DNA of 25,983 nucleotides from a virus. The notes under the pieces were generated by a model. It was not told the DNA's origin, did not search any database, and saw nothing but the letters and a program-made list of their open reading frames with translations. This document shows positions 1 through 6,545 of this stretch, piece after piece; positions within the stretch are counted from its first letter, which is position 1; every line of letters begins with the position of its first letter. Location: IMG/VR virus record IMGVR_UViG_3300032220_000127, positions 1 to 25,983 of that record; one strand, given 5' to 3'. The position numbers and the translations under genes are program-made.

Positions 1-329
1 TAATAGATAACACAATGACTAAACTAAGAAGTTTAGTTGAAGAATTAAAATGTGCAATGTTCGTTGTGTCACATTTAAAAAGACCTGAAGGCAAAGGTCA
101 CGAAGAAGGACAAGTTACTTCTTTAAATCAACTTAGAGGTTCTCATTCACTAGCACAGTTATCTGATGGGGTTATTGGTTTTGAAAGAAATCAGCAATCT
201 GAAAGCGATAGCAATGTAATGCAAGTTAGAGTTCTAAAGAACAGGTTTAGTGGAGACACTGGAATTGCGACAACATTAATTTACGACAAACAAACAGGAA
301 GGTTAGCAGAAGGTACATTTGATGAATAA
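1..329 (+). CDS. Primase/helicase, C-terminal fragment (T7 gp4-like), 5' end outside window
   Basis: This is the C-terminal end of the replicative hexameric helicase, which unwinds DNA ahead of the phage polymerase using NTP. The frame is open to the left edge, reading I-D-N-T before the first visible ATG at 15, so that ATG is internal and not a start. From memory it lines up with the end of T7 gp4: FVVSHLKRPEGKGHEEG, then LRGSHSLAQLSDGVIGFERNQQ, then RFSGDTGI and a short tail. These correspond to the last part of the RecA/DnaB-type ATPase core, including the segment that contacts single-stranded DNA and the arginine-containing NRFSGDTG end. The Walker A motif and any primase domain lie outside the window. 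T7's acidic C-terminal tail is much reduced here: after GTFDE the protein stops. The stop overlaps the next start in ATGAATAA. Confidence 0.9.
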   Translation, partial: IDNTMTKLRSLVEELKCAMFVVSHLKRPEGKGHEEGQVTSLNQLRGSHSLAQLSDGVIGFERNQQSESDSNVMQVRVLKNRFSGDTGIATTLIYDKQTGRLAEGTFDE

Positions 330-591
330 AGAAATATTAGGGAAATTTATATTAGGTTATCTAGTTGAGAAACCAGATTACTTAAGTCTGTCTTTAGAAC
401 AGAAGCAAGTTGTGTACGAAACTTGTCAAACTATTATGACTGCAATCTATAATGCAATTAGATATGAAAATGTTTTTCCAGTTATAATGTGTGGAGATGC
501 CGAAGCTAAGAAAGTAATTTCAAAAGCAATGTCAGGCATAGCAGAGTTTCTCCCAAGTACAGATAAAATAACAATAACTCAAATACATTAA
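322..591 (+). CDS. Hypothetical protein, 89 aa
   Basis: I do not recognise the family. The ATG at 322 overlaps the helicase stop by 8 bases (ATGAATAA), which suggests translational coupling. A TTG at 319 in the same frame is a less likely start. The protein is predicted soluble and mostly helical. An N-terminal hydrophobic stretch (KFILGYLV) and the central segment around YETCQTIMTAIYNAIRYENVF suggest a small helical bundle, and the C-terminus is short and polar. Its position between helicase and polymerase points to a role in replication or host takeover, but nothing in the sequence shows which. Confidence 0.7.
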   Translation: MNKEILGKFILGYLVEKPDYLSLSLEQKQVVYETCQTIMTAIYNAIRYENVFPVIMCGDAEAKKVISKAMSGIAEFLPSTDKITITQIH

Positions 592-593
592 TT

Positions 594-761
594 ATGGATA
601 ATTTTATTTTACAAAAATTTAGAGAACAAGTTGCTAGACAAATTGCAAGAGCTGAACGTATAAGAAATATTTTTGCAATAGTTATATTTATATTAGTTCT
701 AGTAGCTTTTGTTCACATCGTAACTAAACAATATAGTTTAGCTAAATATTTTTTTTTATAA
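594..761 (+). CDS. Small single-pass membrane protein, 55 aa (zero-frame product)
   Basis: The ATG at 594 lies two bases after the preceding stop. The N-terminal 25 residues are strongly basic (R and K in KFREQVARQIARAERIR). They are followed by one hydrophobic helix at about residues 27-42 (NIFAIVIFILVLVAFV). By the positive-inside rule the N-terminus is cytoplasmic and the C-terminus outside. The zero frame ends in Tyr-Phe-Phe-Leu-stop inside a run of nine Ts (749-757). That run forms the heptamer T TTT TTA directly before TAA, and the -1 frame then stays open to 898. I therefore suspect this is the short form of a longer protein. There is no enzyme motif. A role in lysis or envelope is possible but not shown. 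Confidence 0.65.
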   Translation: MDNFILQKFREQVARQIARAERIRNIFAIVIFILVLVAFVHIVTKQYSLAKYFFL

Positions 762-898
762 AAACATCTAACCACACTTATACTTTATCAATAGATAAAG
801 GTGAGACCTGCACTGAAGCAATAGAAAAATTTACAAAAAATAAATTAACGTACAATGGTGAGAGAATAGTTCTCACTGGTTGTTACAAAATAAATTAA
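746..898 (+). CDS. Probable -1 frameshift extension of the upstream membrane protein
   Basis: This frame is open for 50 codons and contains no ATG, GTG or TTG, so it cannot start by itself in the usual way. It begins inside the T9 tract at the end of the 594-761 gene. A -1 slip at 752-758 would add 46 residues starting IKTSNHTYTL and ending GCYKIN. The product would be about 101 aa: a basic cytoplasmic tail, one membrane helix, and a small external domain with two cysteines (GETC and TGCY) that could form a disulphide. The composition looks like real protein, with mixed polar residues and few repeats. Alternatives are transcriptional slippage on the T tract, a homopolymer sequencing error, or a non-canonical start such as ATA or ATT. 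It ends one base before the polymerase ATG. Confidence 0.5.
   Translation: MFFFIKTSNHTYTLSIDKGETCTEAIEKFTKNKLTYNGERIVLTGCYKIN
752..758 (+). other. Candidate -1 slippery heptamer U_UUU_UUA followed by UAA
   Basis: In the zero frame of the 594-761 gene the codons are TAT TTT TTT TTA TAA. Bases 752-758 therefore read T TTT TTA in exactly the X_XXY_YYZ register of known -1 frameshift sites, and a stop codon sits next to the A-site codon. I see no strong stem within 5-9 bases downstream. Weak hairpins lie farther on: AGGT/ACCT at 799-809, and a 7-bp stem with one G-T wobble at 858-876. Confidence 0.5.
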
Positions 899-899
899 T

Positions 900-2666
900 A
901 TGAAATTAGTAATAGATGTTGAAACAAATGGTTTCTTAGATAAATTAAACAAAGTTCATTGCTTAGTTTGTAAAGATACAGAAACAAATAAACTCTATTC
1001 ATTTAATCCTAAGAATATTAAAGAAGGTTTAGAATTAATTAAAAATGCTAAAACTTTAATCGGTCACAACATACTTTCTTTTGACTTACCTGCTTTAGAT
1101 AAAGTCTATGGTTTTAAATTTAATGGTGAAGTAGTTGATACATTATTATTAAGCAGACTAATTTGGACAAATAGAATTGAACAAGACTGTAAGTTAAATT
1201 CTTTCCCACCTAAACTTATAGGTAAACATTCTATTGAAAGTTATGGTTATAGATTTGGTTTATTAAAAGGTGATTTTAAAGATAAAGAAAATTTTCAAGA
1301 ATGGTCTCAAGCAATGCAAGACTATTGTGAGAGAGATGTAGAGATTACAGATAAGTTATTTAAACTTATTAAGAACCAAAACTACTCTAAAGAAGCTATA
1401 GAATTAGAGCATAAGTTTGCTTACTGGATTAAGAAACAAGAGGATTATGGGGTAGATTTTGATGTGACCGCTTCTGAGTGGCTATATCAATCCCTTACGA
1501 AAAGAAGGTTAGAGCTGGAACAAAAACTAGCTTTAACCTTCCCAAACTGGGAACGATTTGACAGGACTGTTAGACCTAAGAGAGACAACAAAACTTTAGG
1601 TTATAAAAAAGGTGTACCAGTTAAAAAGTATATAACTGAAGTATTCAATCCAAATTCAAGAGACCACATTGCTAATAGACTTCAAGTCTTATTAGGTTGG
1701 AAACCAAAACATTTTACCGCAACAGGTAAAGTAGAAATAAATGAAAAGATATTAAATGAACTTCCTTATCCTGAAGCTAAAATATTATCTGAGCATTTCT
1801 TAATACAGAAAAGAATTTCACAACTTGCAGAAGGTGAACAAGCATATTTAAAATTAACAAGGGACAATAAAATTTATGGAAAAGTTATCACCAACGGAGC
1901 AGTTACAGGAAGATGTACGCATCACTCGCCAAACCTTGCACAAGTACCAAGTAAAGACAGTTTATATGGTAGCGAATTTCGTAAGTTGTTTATTGCTCCT
2001 ACCAATATGGTTATGTGTGGTATTGATTTTTCTGGTCTTGAGCTTCGTGTCCTTAGTCATTACCTTTATAATTTTGACAACGGGGAATTTCAAAAGAAAT
2101 TACTTGAAGATGATATACATACCGCCAATCAACTTGCTCTCGGATTATCCTCACGTTCTCAAGCTAAAACTTTTATATATGCTTTCATATATGGTGCTGG
2201 AAGTAAAAGAATTAGCGAAATTCTTAACGTCTCTAATGCGGAAGCTGAAAGAATAAGAAAAAGATTTGTAGAAGTTTTACCATCTTTAAAAACTTTAATA
2301 GATGTAGCTCAAAATAAATTTAGAAATCTTGGCTATGTTAAAGGTATTGATGGAAGAAAACTTATATGTCGTGCAGAGTATAGTGTTTTAAATACTCTTA
2401 TCCAATCTGCTGGAGCTTTGCTGGTTAAGCAAGGAACAATAATTATTAACGACAATCTAATTCGTAATGGGTTTGTGTTTGGTCAGGACTACGCAATGGT
2501 TCTCCACATACATGATGAAATGCAATTTGTAGTTAGGAAAGAAAAGATAGAACATTTTAAAACTATAGCTTCCTTGACTTTTGAACTAACAAGAAAACAT
2601 TTTAATTTTAGATGTCCATTGGCAGGTGAAATGAAAATAGGAAGTAATTGGAGTGAAACACACTAA
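900..2666 (+). CDS. Family A DNA polymerase (T7 gp5-like) with 3'-5' exonuclease domain
   Basis: This is the replicative DNA polymerase, 588 aa against 704 for T7 gp5. The proofreading exonuclease domain covers about residues 1-160, with Exo I D6/E8 (VIDVETNG), Exo II around N57-D62 (GHNILSFDLP) and Exo III Y142...D146 (YCERDVEIT). In the polymerase domain, TGRCTHHSPNLAQVP (336-350) matches T7's template-binding TGRATH segment. Motif A is GIDFSGLELR with catalytic D376. Motif B is R419...K423...Y427...YGAG, where Tyr at 427 is the residue type that determines dideoxynucleotide sensitivity. Motif C is HIHDE with catalytic D539. The thumb between FPNW (214-217) and FNPNSRDH (249-256) has only about 31 residues, so the T7 thioredoxin-binding insertion is much reduced. 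The gene ends GSNWSETH, like T7's GPNWAICH, and overlaps the next start. Confidence 0.97.
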   Translation: MKLVIDVETNGFLDKLNKVHCLVCKDTETNKLYSFNPKNIKEGLELIKNAKTLIGHNILSFDLPALDKVYGFKFNGEVVDTLLLSRLIWTNRIEQDCKLNSFPPKLIGKHSIESYGYRFGLLKGDFKDKENFQEWSQAMQDYCERDVEITDKLFKLIKNQNYSKEAIELEHKFAYWIKKQEDYGVDFDVTASEWLYQSLTKRRLELEQKLALTFPNWERFDRTVRPKRDNKTLGYKKGVPVKKYITEVFNPNSRDHIANRLQVLLGWKPKHFTATGKVEINEKILNELPYPEAKILSEHFLIQKRISQLAEGEQAYLKLTRDNKIYGKVITNGAVTGRCTHHSPNLAQVPSKDSLYGSEFRKLFIAPTNMVMCGIDFSGLELRVLSHYLYNFDNGEFQKKLLEDDIHTANQLALGLSSRSQAKTFIYAFIYGAGSKRISEILNVSNAEAERIRKRFVEVLPSLKTLIDVAQNKFRNLGYVKGIDGRKLICRAEYSVLNTLIQSAGALLVKQGTIIINDNLIRNGFVFGQDYAMVLHIHDEMQFVVRKEKIEHFKTIASLTFELTRKHFNFRCPLAGEMKIGSNWSETH

Positions 2667-3036
2667 CAAGTTTGATTTAGATTTGGCATTTGGTCAAAAG
2701 TACGAAAACGAATTTCAAAAAATAGTAGAAGGAACTGTTGAGATAAAAGCAGATAGATTATGGAAGAAGACTTCTAATATATTTATTGAAAAGGAAAGTA
2801 GAGGAAAACCTTCAGGTATTGAAGTATCTAAAGCTAGGTACTGGGTATTTTTCCTAGAGGTAGGTAAGAGAAAAGAACAGATATTTATTGGTATTCCATT
2901 AAAATTATTAAAGAAATTTGTAATTGGTTATCCACTTAAAAGAGGTGGAGATGCCTATACGTCTGTTGGTTATGTCGTACCAGCTAAAGACCTCGTAGAT
3001 TTTTACATTCAAATAAAACAATTCGGAGAAAAATAA
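2653..3036 (+). CDS. Possible PD-(D/E)XK-like nuclease, 127 aa
   Basis: The GTG start at 2653 overlaps the polymerase end by 14 bases, with GGA just upstream. The pattern suggests a small restriction-endonuclease-like fold. A helix with acidic residues (GQKYENEFQ, about 14-22) is followed by VEIKAD (29-34) and NIFIEKESRGKPSGI (42-56), which offer E30, K32, D34 and E46 as possible metal ligands. Then come KARYWVFFLEV and a C-terminal part with strands. I have seen similar small proteins described in phages, but I cannot name a family with certainty. It sits between polymerase and exonuclease, a place where several T7-like marine phages carry an endonuclease. It does not resemble T7 gp3 in sequence. 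A nuclease role in host DNA breakdown or recombination is inference. Confidence 0.6.
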   Translation: MKHTNKFDLDLAFGQKYENEFQKIVEGTVEIKADRLWKKTSNIFIEKESRGKPSGIEVSKARYWVFFLEVGKRKEQIFIGIPLKLLKKFVIGYPLKRGGDAYTSVGYVVPAKDLVDFYIQIKQFGEK

Positions 3037-3209
3037 TGACAAACAAATCTTTCTTTTACAAAAAAAATTCTCACGTCAGTAATGAAGTAAAGCATGAGTG
3101 CAGATGTGAAGACGTGCTGGATAGAATGAATGAGGAAATAGAAAATCTTAAAACAATAATCAAAGGATATAAAGATGAACTTAAAGTTGAAAGAGATAGA
3201 ACTGTATAA
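3036..3209 (+). CDS. Hypothetical small coiled-coil protein, 57 aa
   Basis: The start overlaps the previous stop as TAATG. The N-terminus is polar and basic. A C-x-C pair (ECRCED, about 21-26) leads into a probable coiled-coil helix from about residue 26 to the end (DVLDRMNEEIENLKTIIKG and on). The last 35 bases overlap the next gene in another frame, and that gene's Shine-Dalgarno (AAAGGA near 3163) lies inside this one. The family is not recognised. The regular ATG, coupling and heptad-like pattern make it likely to be a real gene. Confidence 0.55.
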   Translation: MTNKSFFYKKNSHVSNEVKHECRCEDVLDRMNEEIENLKTIIKGYKDELKVERDRTV

Positions 3210-3459
3210 AAAATATAAGATAGTTTTTATTGACCCTACTGGCGATACAGGTTGGGCAGATAAATCTGAATTTGAAAAATTCTTTCCTGAGCATTGTGTA
3301 ATTGAAGGATTTATATTTTCTAAAAATAAACAATTTGTAAGAACATTTGCTTCTTATTCTGTTGATGAACATTTTAGAATTACAGCTTATGGAGATAGGA
3401 ATGTTTTACCTACTTCCTGCATTGTTGAAATGATTGAAATAAAAGGAAATAAAAAATGA
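3175..3459 (+). CDS. Hypothetical conserved phage protein, 94 aa
   Basis: The ATG at 3175 has an AAAGGA ribosome binding site about ten bases upstream and overlaps the 57-aa gene. The protein looks like a small alpha/beta domain. YKIVFIDPTGDTGWADKSEFEKF, with its D-P-T-G-D-T-GW turn, is followed by CVIEGFIFSKNKQFVRTFASYS and a final VLPTSCIVEMIEIK strand. Proteins of this layout (a D-x-GW segment, then a strand pair, then P-x-S-x-I near the end) occur in many tailed phages without a known function. It is joined to the exonuclease by ATGA, so it belongs to the replication operon. Confidence 0.7.
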   Translation: MNLKLKEIELYKKYKIVFIDPTGDTGWADKSEFEKFFPEHCVIEGFIFSKNKQFVRTFASYSVDEHFRITAYGDRNVLPTSCIVEMIEIKGNKK

Positions 3460-4274
3460 AAAATATGAATGAGTTTCATGCTAACAAAAATAAAATAATG
3501 TTAGTTGATGGTGATTTACTTGCTTACAAGATTACTTCTTCACAAGAAGAACCTATTAATTGGGGTAATGATGACTGGACATTACATTGTGATTTTAACT
3601 TATGTAAACAATTATGGGTGCAGTCTATCGCTTATTATTTATCTTTAACAAAATCTAAAGATGCTTTAATTTGTTTCTCAGATAAAAATAATTTTAGAAA
3701 AGAATTAGATAGTACATATAAATCATATCGTAAGAATATTAGAAAACCTGTTTGTTATAATGAATTAAAAAAGTGGGTTGCTACTAAATTTAAAACACAA
3801 TCATTTAAAAATTTAGAAGGTGATGATGTTCTTGGAATATTAGCTACTGGAGATTATAAAGATAAATGTGTCATAGTATCTGGTGATAAAGACATGAGAA
3901 CAATATCTAGTTGGCATTGTTTTATTATTGATGACAGCATTGAATATGTAGATGCTAACAAAGCAGATTATAATTTCTGTACTCAGGTTCTAGTTGGAGA
4001 CCAAGCTGATGGTTACAAAGGTTGTGCTGGAGTAGGAGCTATTAAAGCATCTAGAGTATTATTAGATAAGAAAAATATAGACGAGTTATGGGAAGCTGTT
4101 GTTGCTGAATTTTTAAGAAACAAATATGTCCCTGATGATGCTTACCATCAAGCTAGAATGGCAAGAATATTAAGAGCTGGTGAATATAATTTTAAAACAA
4201 ACAAACCAAAACTTTGGAACTATAGATATGAAGACTTCATCACAAATACTGCAAACAGCAGAAAAGCTAGTTAG
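3456..4274 (+). CDS. 5'-3' exonuclease (T7 gp6-like, FEN/PIN-type fold)
   Basis: In T7 this enzyme degrades DNA from 5' ends, removes primers and helps turn host DNA into nucleotides. The protein is 272 aa against about 300 in T7. Visible active-site acidic residues are D18 and D20 (LVDGD), D76 (CFSDKNNFRKEL), E121/D123/D124 (LEGDDVLG), D144 and D146 (VSGDKDMRTI), and D182 and D185 (GDQADGYKGCAGVG). The last segment is the helix-hairpin-helix-like DNA-binding region. Near the C-terminus, QARMARILRAGEYNF matches T7 gp6 QMARILRFNEYNF almost word for word. The start at 3456 overlaps the preceding stop as ATGA. The 3' end overlaps the next gene by 47 bases if that gene begins at 4228. Confidence 0.95.
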   Translation: MKNMNEFHANKNKIMLVDGDLLAYKITSSQEEPINWGNDDWTLHCDFNLCKQLWVQSIAYYLSLTKSKDALICFSDKNNFRKELDSTYKSYRKNIRKPVCYNELKKWVATKFKTQSFKNLEGDDVLGILATGDYKDKCVIVSGDKDMRTISSWHCFIIDDSIEYVDANKADYNFCTQVLVGDQADGYKGCAGVGAIKASRVLLDKKNIDELWEAVVAEFLRNKYVPDDAYHQARMARILRAGEYNFKTNKPKLWNYRYEDFITNTANSRKAS

Positions 4275-4491
4275 TACCGATAGAAGCAAAACTCATGGTG
4301 ATAAGAAGGTTAATCATCAGAATATTGCTTCACTTTGGAGTGCTTATTTAGACTACCCATTAACAGCTAAAGACGTAGCCATTCTTATGGTTTTACTAAA
4401 ATTAGCTAGAACTAAAGCAGGTAGCCATAACATTGATGATTATATTGATGCCTGTGGTTATTCGGCAATAGCAGGAGAACTGAATGAGTAA
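4228..4491 (+). CDS. DUF6378-like phage protein, 87 aa
   Basis: I recognise the pattern seen in phage DUF6378 proteins: an ILQTAEKLVSTDRSKTHGD start with D-R-x-x-x-x-GD, then NIASLWSAYLDYPLTAKDVAILMVLLKLAR, then a histidine and DDYIDACGYSAIAGEL. The helical layout, with conserved DV, KLAR and D..D..GY, resembles small helical nucleotide pyrophosphohydrolase-type folds, but I do not claim that activity. The ATG at 4228 has GGA (4215-4217) upstream. A GTG at 4180 in frame would add 16 residues wholly inside the exonuclease gene and is less likely. It probably acts with the nucleotide-handling genes around it. Confidence 0.75.
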   Translation: MKTSSQILQTAEKLVSTDRSKTHGDKKVNHQNIASLWSAYLDYPLTAKDVAILMVLLKLARTKAGSHNIDDYIDACGYSAIAGELNE

Positions 4492-4524
4492 AAAATTAAT
4501 AAAGTGCCACTTTAGGAGTAGTCA

Positions 4525-4704
4525 ATGGATAACAAGGTAAAAATACCAATTATTAAAGAAGAATTAATAAAGTATCTCAATAGTCTATTTCCTGACAAAT
4601 GTGCGGATTTAAAAGATTCTGAAAAAGAAATTTATTACAAATCAGGACAAAGGTCAGTCGTTACTCATTTAATCAATCAATACAACATTCAACAGGAGAA
4701 TTAA
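4525..4704 (+). CDS. Hypothetical conserved phage protein, 59 aa
   Basis: The ATG at 4525 follows a good Shine-Dalgarno (AGGAG, 4514-4518). The protein is small and helical. Its core is LNSLFPDKCADLKDSEKEIYYKSGQRSVVTHL. The pattern of F-P-D, D-L, S-x-x-E-I-x-x-x-x-G-Q-R-x-V-V is one I associate with short conserved proteins of other podoviruses. No function is known to me. It ends three bases before the gp7.3-like gene and contains that gene's AGGAG in its last codons. Confidence 0.7.
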   Translation: MDNKVKIPIIKEELIKYLNSLFPDKCADLKDSEKEIYYKSGQRSVVTHLINQYNIQQEN

Positions 4705-4707
4705 AAT

Positions 4708-4938
4708 ATGTGTCCAAGTAGCCCCAAAGCTCCCCCAGCTCCAGAACCTTTGCCAATTACACCACCAGCAGTTACACAAGGTGTTGCAGGTAAAAAGCAA
4801 ATGTCACCTCAGGTAGCAGGAGAAAATTCAGAAGCAGGACAATCCGCATCTAACAAATCTAGAACTAGATTAGGCAGAGGTTCATTGAGAATACCTTTAG
4901 CTGGTGATGGTAGCGGTTTAAATTATCCAACAAGTTAG
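4708..4938 (+). CDS. Proline-rich small virion/tail protein (T7 gp7.3-like), 76 aa
   Basis: T7 gp7.3 is a small virion protein ejected early into the host and needed for tail assembly. It is encoded just before the portal, as here. Sequence is low-complexity: a proline/alanine-rich N-terminus after MCPSS (SPKAPPAPEPLPITPP), a polar middle, and RTRLGRGSLRIPLAGDGSGL at the end. The C-terminal pattern (basic, then SLxxxxxxGxGxN) matches the T7 gp7.3 ending KKSLSVARSSGGGINI, and position supports it. AGGAG at 4694-4698 precedes the ATG. It ends in TAG and shares its frame with the portal gene two codons later, which is unusual. Confidence 0.65.
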   Translation: MCPSSPKAPPAPEPLPITPPAVTQGVAGKKQMSPQVAGENSEAGQSASNKSRTRLGRGSLRIPLAGDGSGLNYPTS

Positions 4939-4944
4939 TATAAC

Positions 4945-6537
4945 TTGGAACGATATTCTGTTTCAGATAAAGTCAATTCGGAAAAATCCAAAATTGAGAG
5001 TGAGTATACAAAACTAGAAATTAATAGAGAAGTATTCATTGAAAGAGCAAGAGACAGTGCCGAATTAACAATACCTCATTTATTCCCACCAAAAGGTTCA
5101 AACGAAAGTACAAACTTCCCAACACCATATCAATCAGTAGGTTCAAGAGGTGTTATGAACTTATCATCAAAGCTCATGTTAGCTTTGTTTCCCCCACAAG
5201 CCCCATTTTTCCGTTTAGGAATAGATGATTTAGTTTACAAAAAATTACAACAAGACCCAGCTCAGAAAGAAACTATTGAACAAGGTTTAGCTCAAATTGA
5301 AAAAGCTATAATGGATAACATTGAAGCTACCTCAGATAGAGTTAGTGTTTATGAAGCATTAAAACAATTAATTGTAGGCGGTAATTGTTTATTAAGATTA
5401 ACTGATAAAGGATTAAGAGTTTATAGATTAGAAAATTATGTAGTTAAAAGAAATCCTCAAGGCGAAATTTTAAAAATTATTATTAAAGAAAGTATAAGTC
5501 CAACTTCTCTCCCACTAGAAATAGCCAAACAAATTACAAAGAAGACTGACGAAGAACATAAAAACTTAAATTTATTTACTTATATTTATAAAGAAATAGA
5601 TAAATATTGTTTAATTCAAGAAGTAGCTAAGAAACAAATTCTTAAAAAAGAATATAAATTAGATGAGCTTCCATTCCTTGCTTTACGTTTTAATAGAGTA
5701 GATGGTCAAGATTATGGTAGAGGATTAGTAGAAGCATACTTAGGTGACCTTAAGTCATTAGAAGGTTTAACTAGAGCTATATTAGAAGGTTCAACTGCAT
5801 CAGCTAAATGTTTATTCTTAGTTGCCCCAAATGGTTCAACTAGAGCTTCATCTATTGCAAAAGCAAATAATGGTGCAATCATTGAAGGTAATTCAGCAGA
5901 TGTAACTGTTTTGCAAGTTGGTAAATTTGCTGATTTTAAAGTTGCCTTAGAAACAATTAATAAAATAGAAAATAGACTACAGTTTGCATTTCTTTTAAAT
6001 TCATCAGTAGCAAGACAAGCTGAAAGAGTTACAGCTACAGAGATTTCTCTTATTGCCAATGAACTTCAAGACGCACTTGGGGGAGTTTATGGCTTACTTA
6101 CAGCAGAATTTCAGCTTCCATATTTAAAAGCAAAAATATCAATGCTTAAGGAAGCAAAATTATTACCAGATTTACCTAAAGATATAGTGAAGCCAAAAAT
6201 CATTGTTGGATTGGAAGCACTAGGTAGAAGTTCAGATAGATTAAGATTACTTCAATTTATGTCTGACCTTGCAGGAACTTTAGGTGCAGAGGTTCTAGGC
6301 AGATATATTAATCTAGAAGATGCTATCAAGAAATTTGCAGTAGCAAATGGAGTTGATACAGCAGGATTAATAAAATCTTCTGAACAAATCCAACAAGAAC
6401 AACAACAACAACAAGTACAACAATTTGCAACACAATCTCTTGCAGACCCTCGAGTAGCCATTGAGCTTGGTAAAGCTAATGCCGAAAATCCGCAAGGTAT
6501 GATTGATGCAGTTAAACAAGTAACTAATCAACAATAG
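4945..6537 (+). CDS. Portal (head-tail connector) protein, T7 gp8-like
   Basis: The dodecameric portal forms the DNA channel at the head vertex and nucleates capsid assembly. It is 530 aa against 536 for T7 gp8 and collinear with it: TIPHLFPPKGSNESTNFPTP, then SVGSRGVMNLSSKLMLALFPP, FEALKQL-like YEALKQLIVGGNCLL, YGRGLVEAYLGDLKSLE, FLLNSSVARQAERVTATEI and ELQDALGGVYGLL. The C-terminus has a glutamine run (about residues 480-495). The start is TTG at 4945. No ATG occurs in frame until about residue 71, inside conserved sequence, and a TAG at 4936-4938 closes the frame upstream. No Shine-Dalgarno is visible, so initiation may rely on coupling to the preceding gene or on readthrough. Confidence 0.95.
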   Translation: MERYSVSDKVNSEKSKIESEYTKLEINREVFIERARDSAELTIPHLFPPKGSNESTNFPTPYQSVGSRGVMNLSSKLMLALFPPQAPFFRLGIDDLVYKKLQQDPAQKETIEQGLAQIEKAIMDNIEATSDRVSVYEALKQLIVGGNCLLRLTDKGLRVYRLENYVVKRNPQGEILKIIIKESISPTSLPLEIAKQITKKTDEEHKNLNLFTYIYKEIDKYCLIQEVAKKQILKKEYKLDELPFLALRFNRVDGQDYGRGLVEAYLGDLKSLEGLTRAILEGSTASAKCLFLVAPNGSTRASSIAKANNGAIIEGNSADVTVLQVGKFADFKVALETINKIENRLQFAFLLNSSVARQAERVTATEISLIANELQDALGGVYGLLTAEFQLPYLKAKISMLKEAKLLPDLPKDIVKPKIIVGLEALGRSSDRLRLLQFMSDLAGTLGAEVLGRYINLEDAIKKFAVANGVDTAGLIKSSEQIQQEQQQQQVQQFATQSLADPRVAIELGKANAENPQGMIDAVKQVTNQQ

Positions 6538-6545
6538 GAAAAAAT

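Noticed and set aside
1876-2256. A 126-codon + strand frame inside the polymerase gene with hydrophobic content
   Set aside because: It lies wholly over conserved polymerase motifs A and B in another frame and is explained by the local codon patch. No start signal is seen.
4484-4540. An 18-codon frame starting in ATGAGTAA after the DUF6378-like gene
   Set aside because: It is very short, uses atypical codons (AGG, TGC) and mostly contains the Shine-Dalgarno and start of the 4525 gene. It may only pass ribosomes to that gene.
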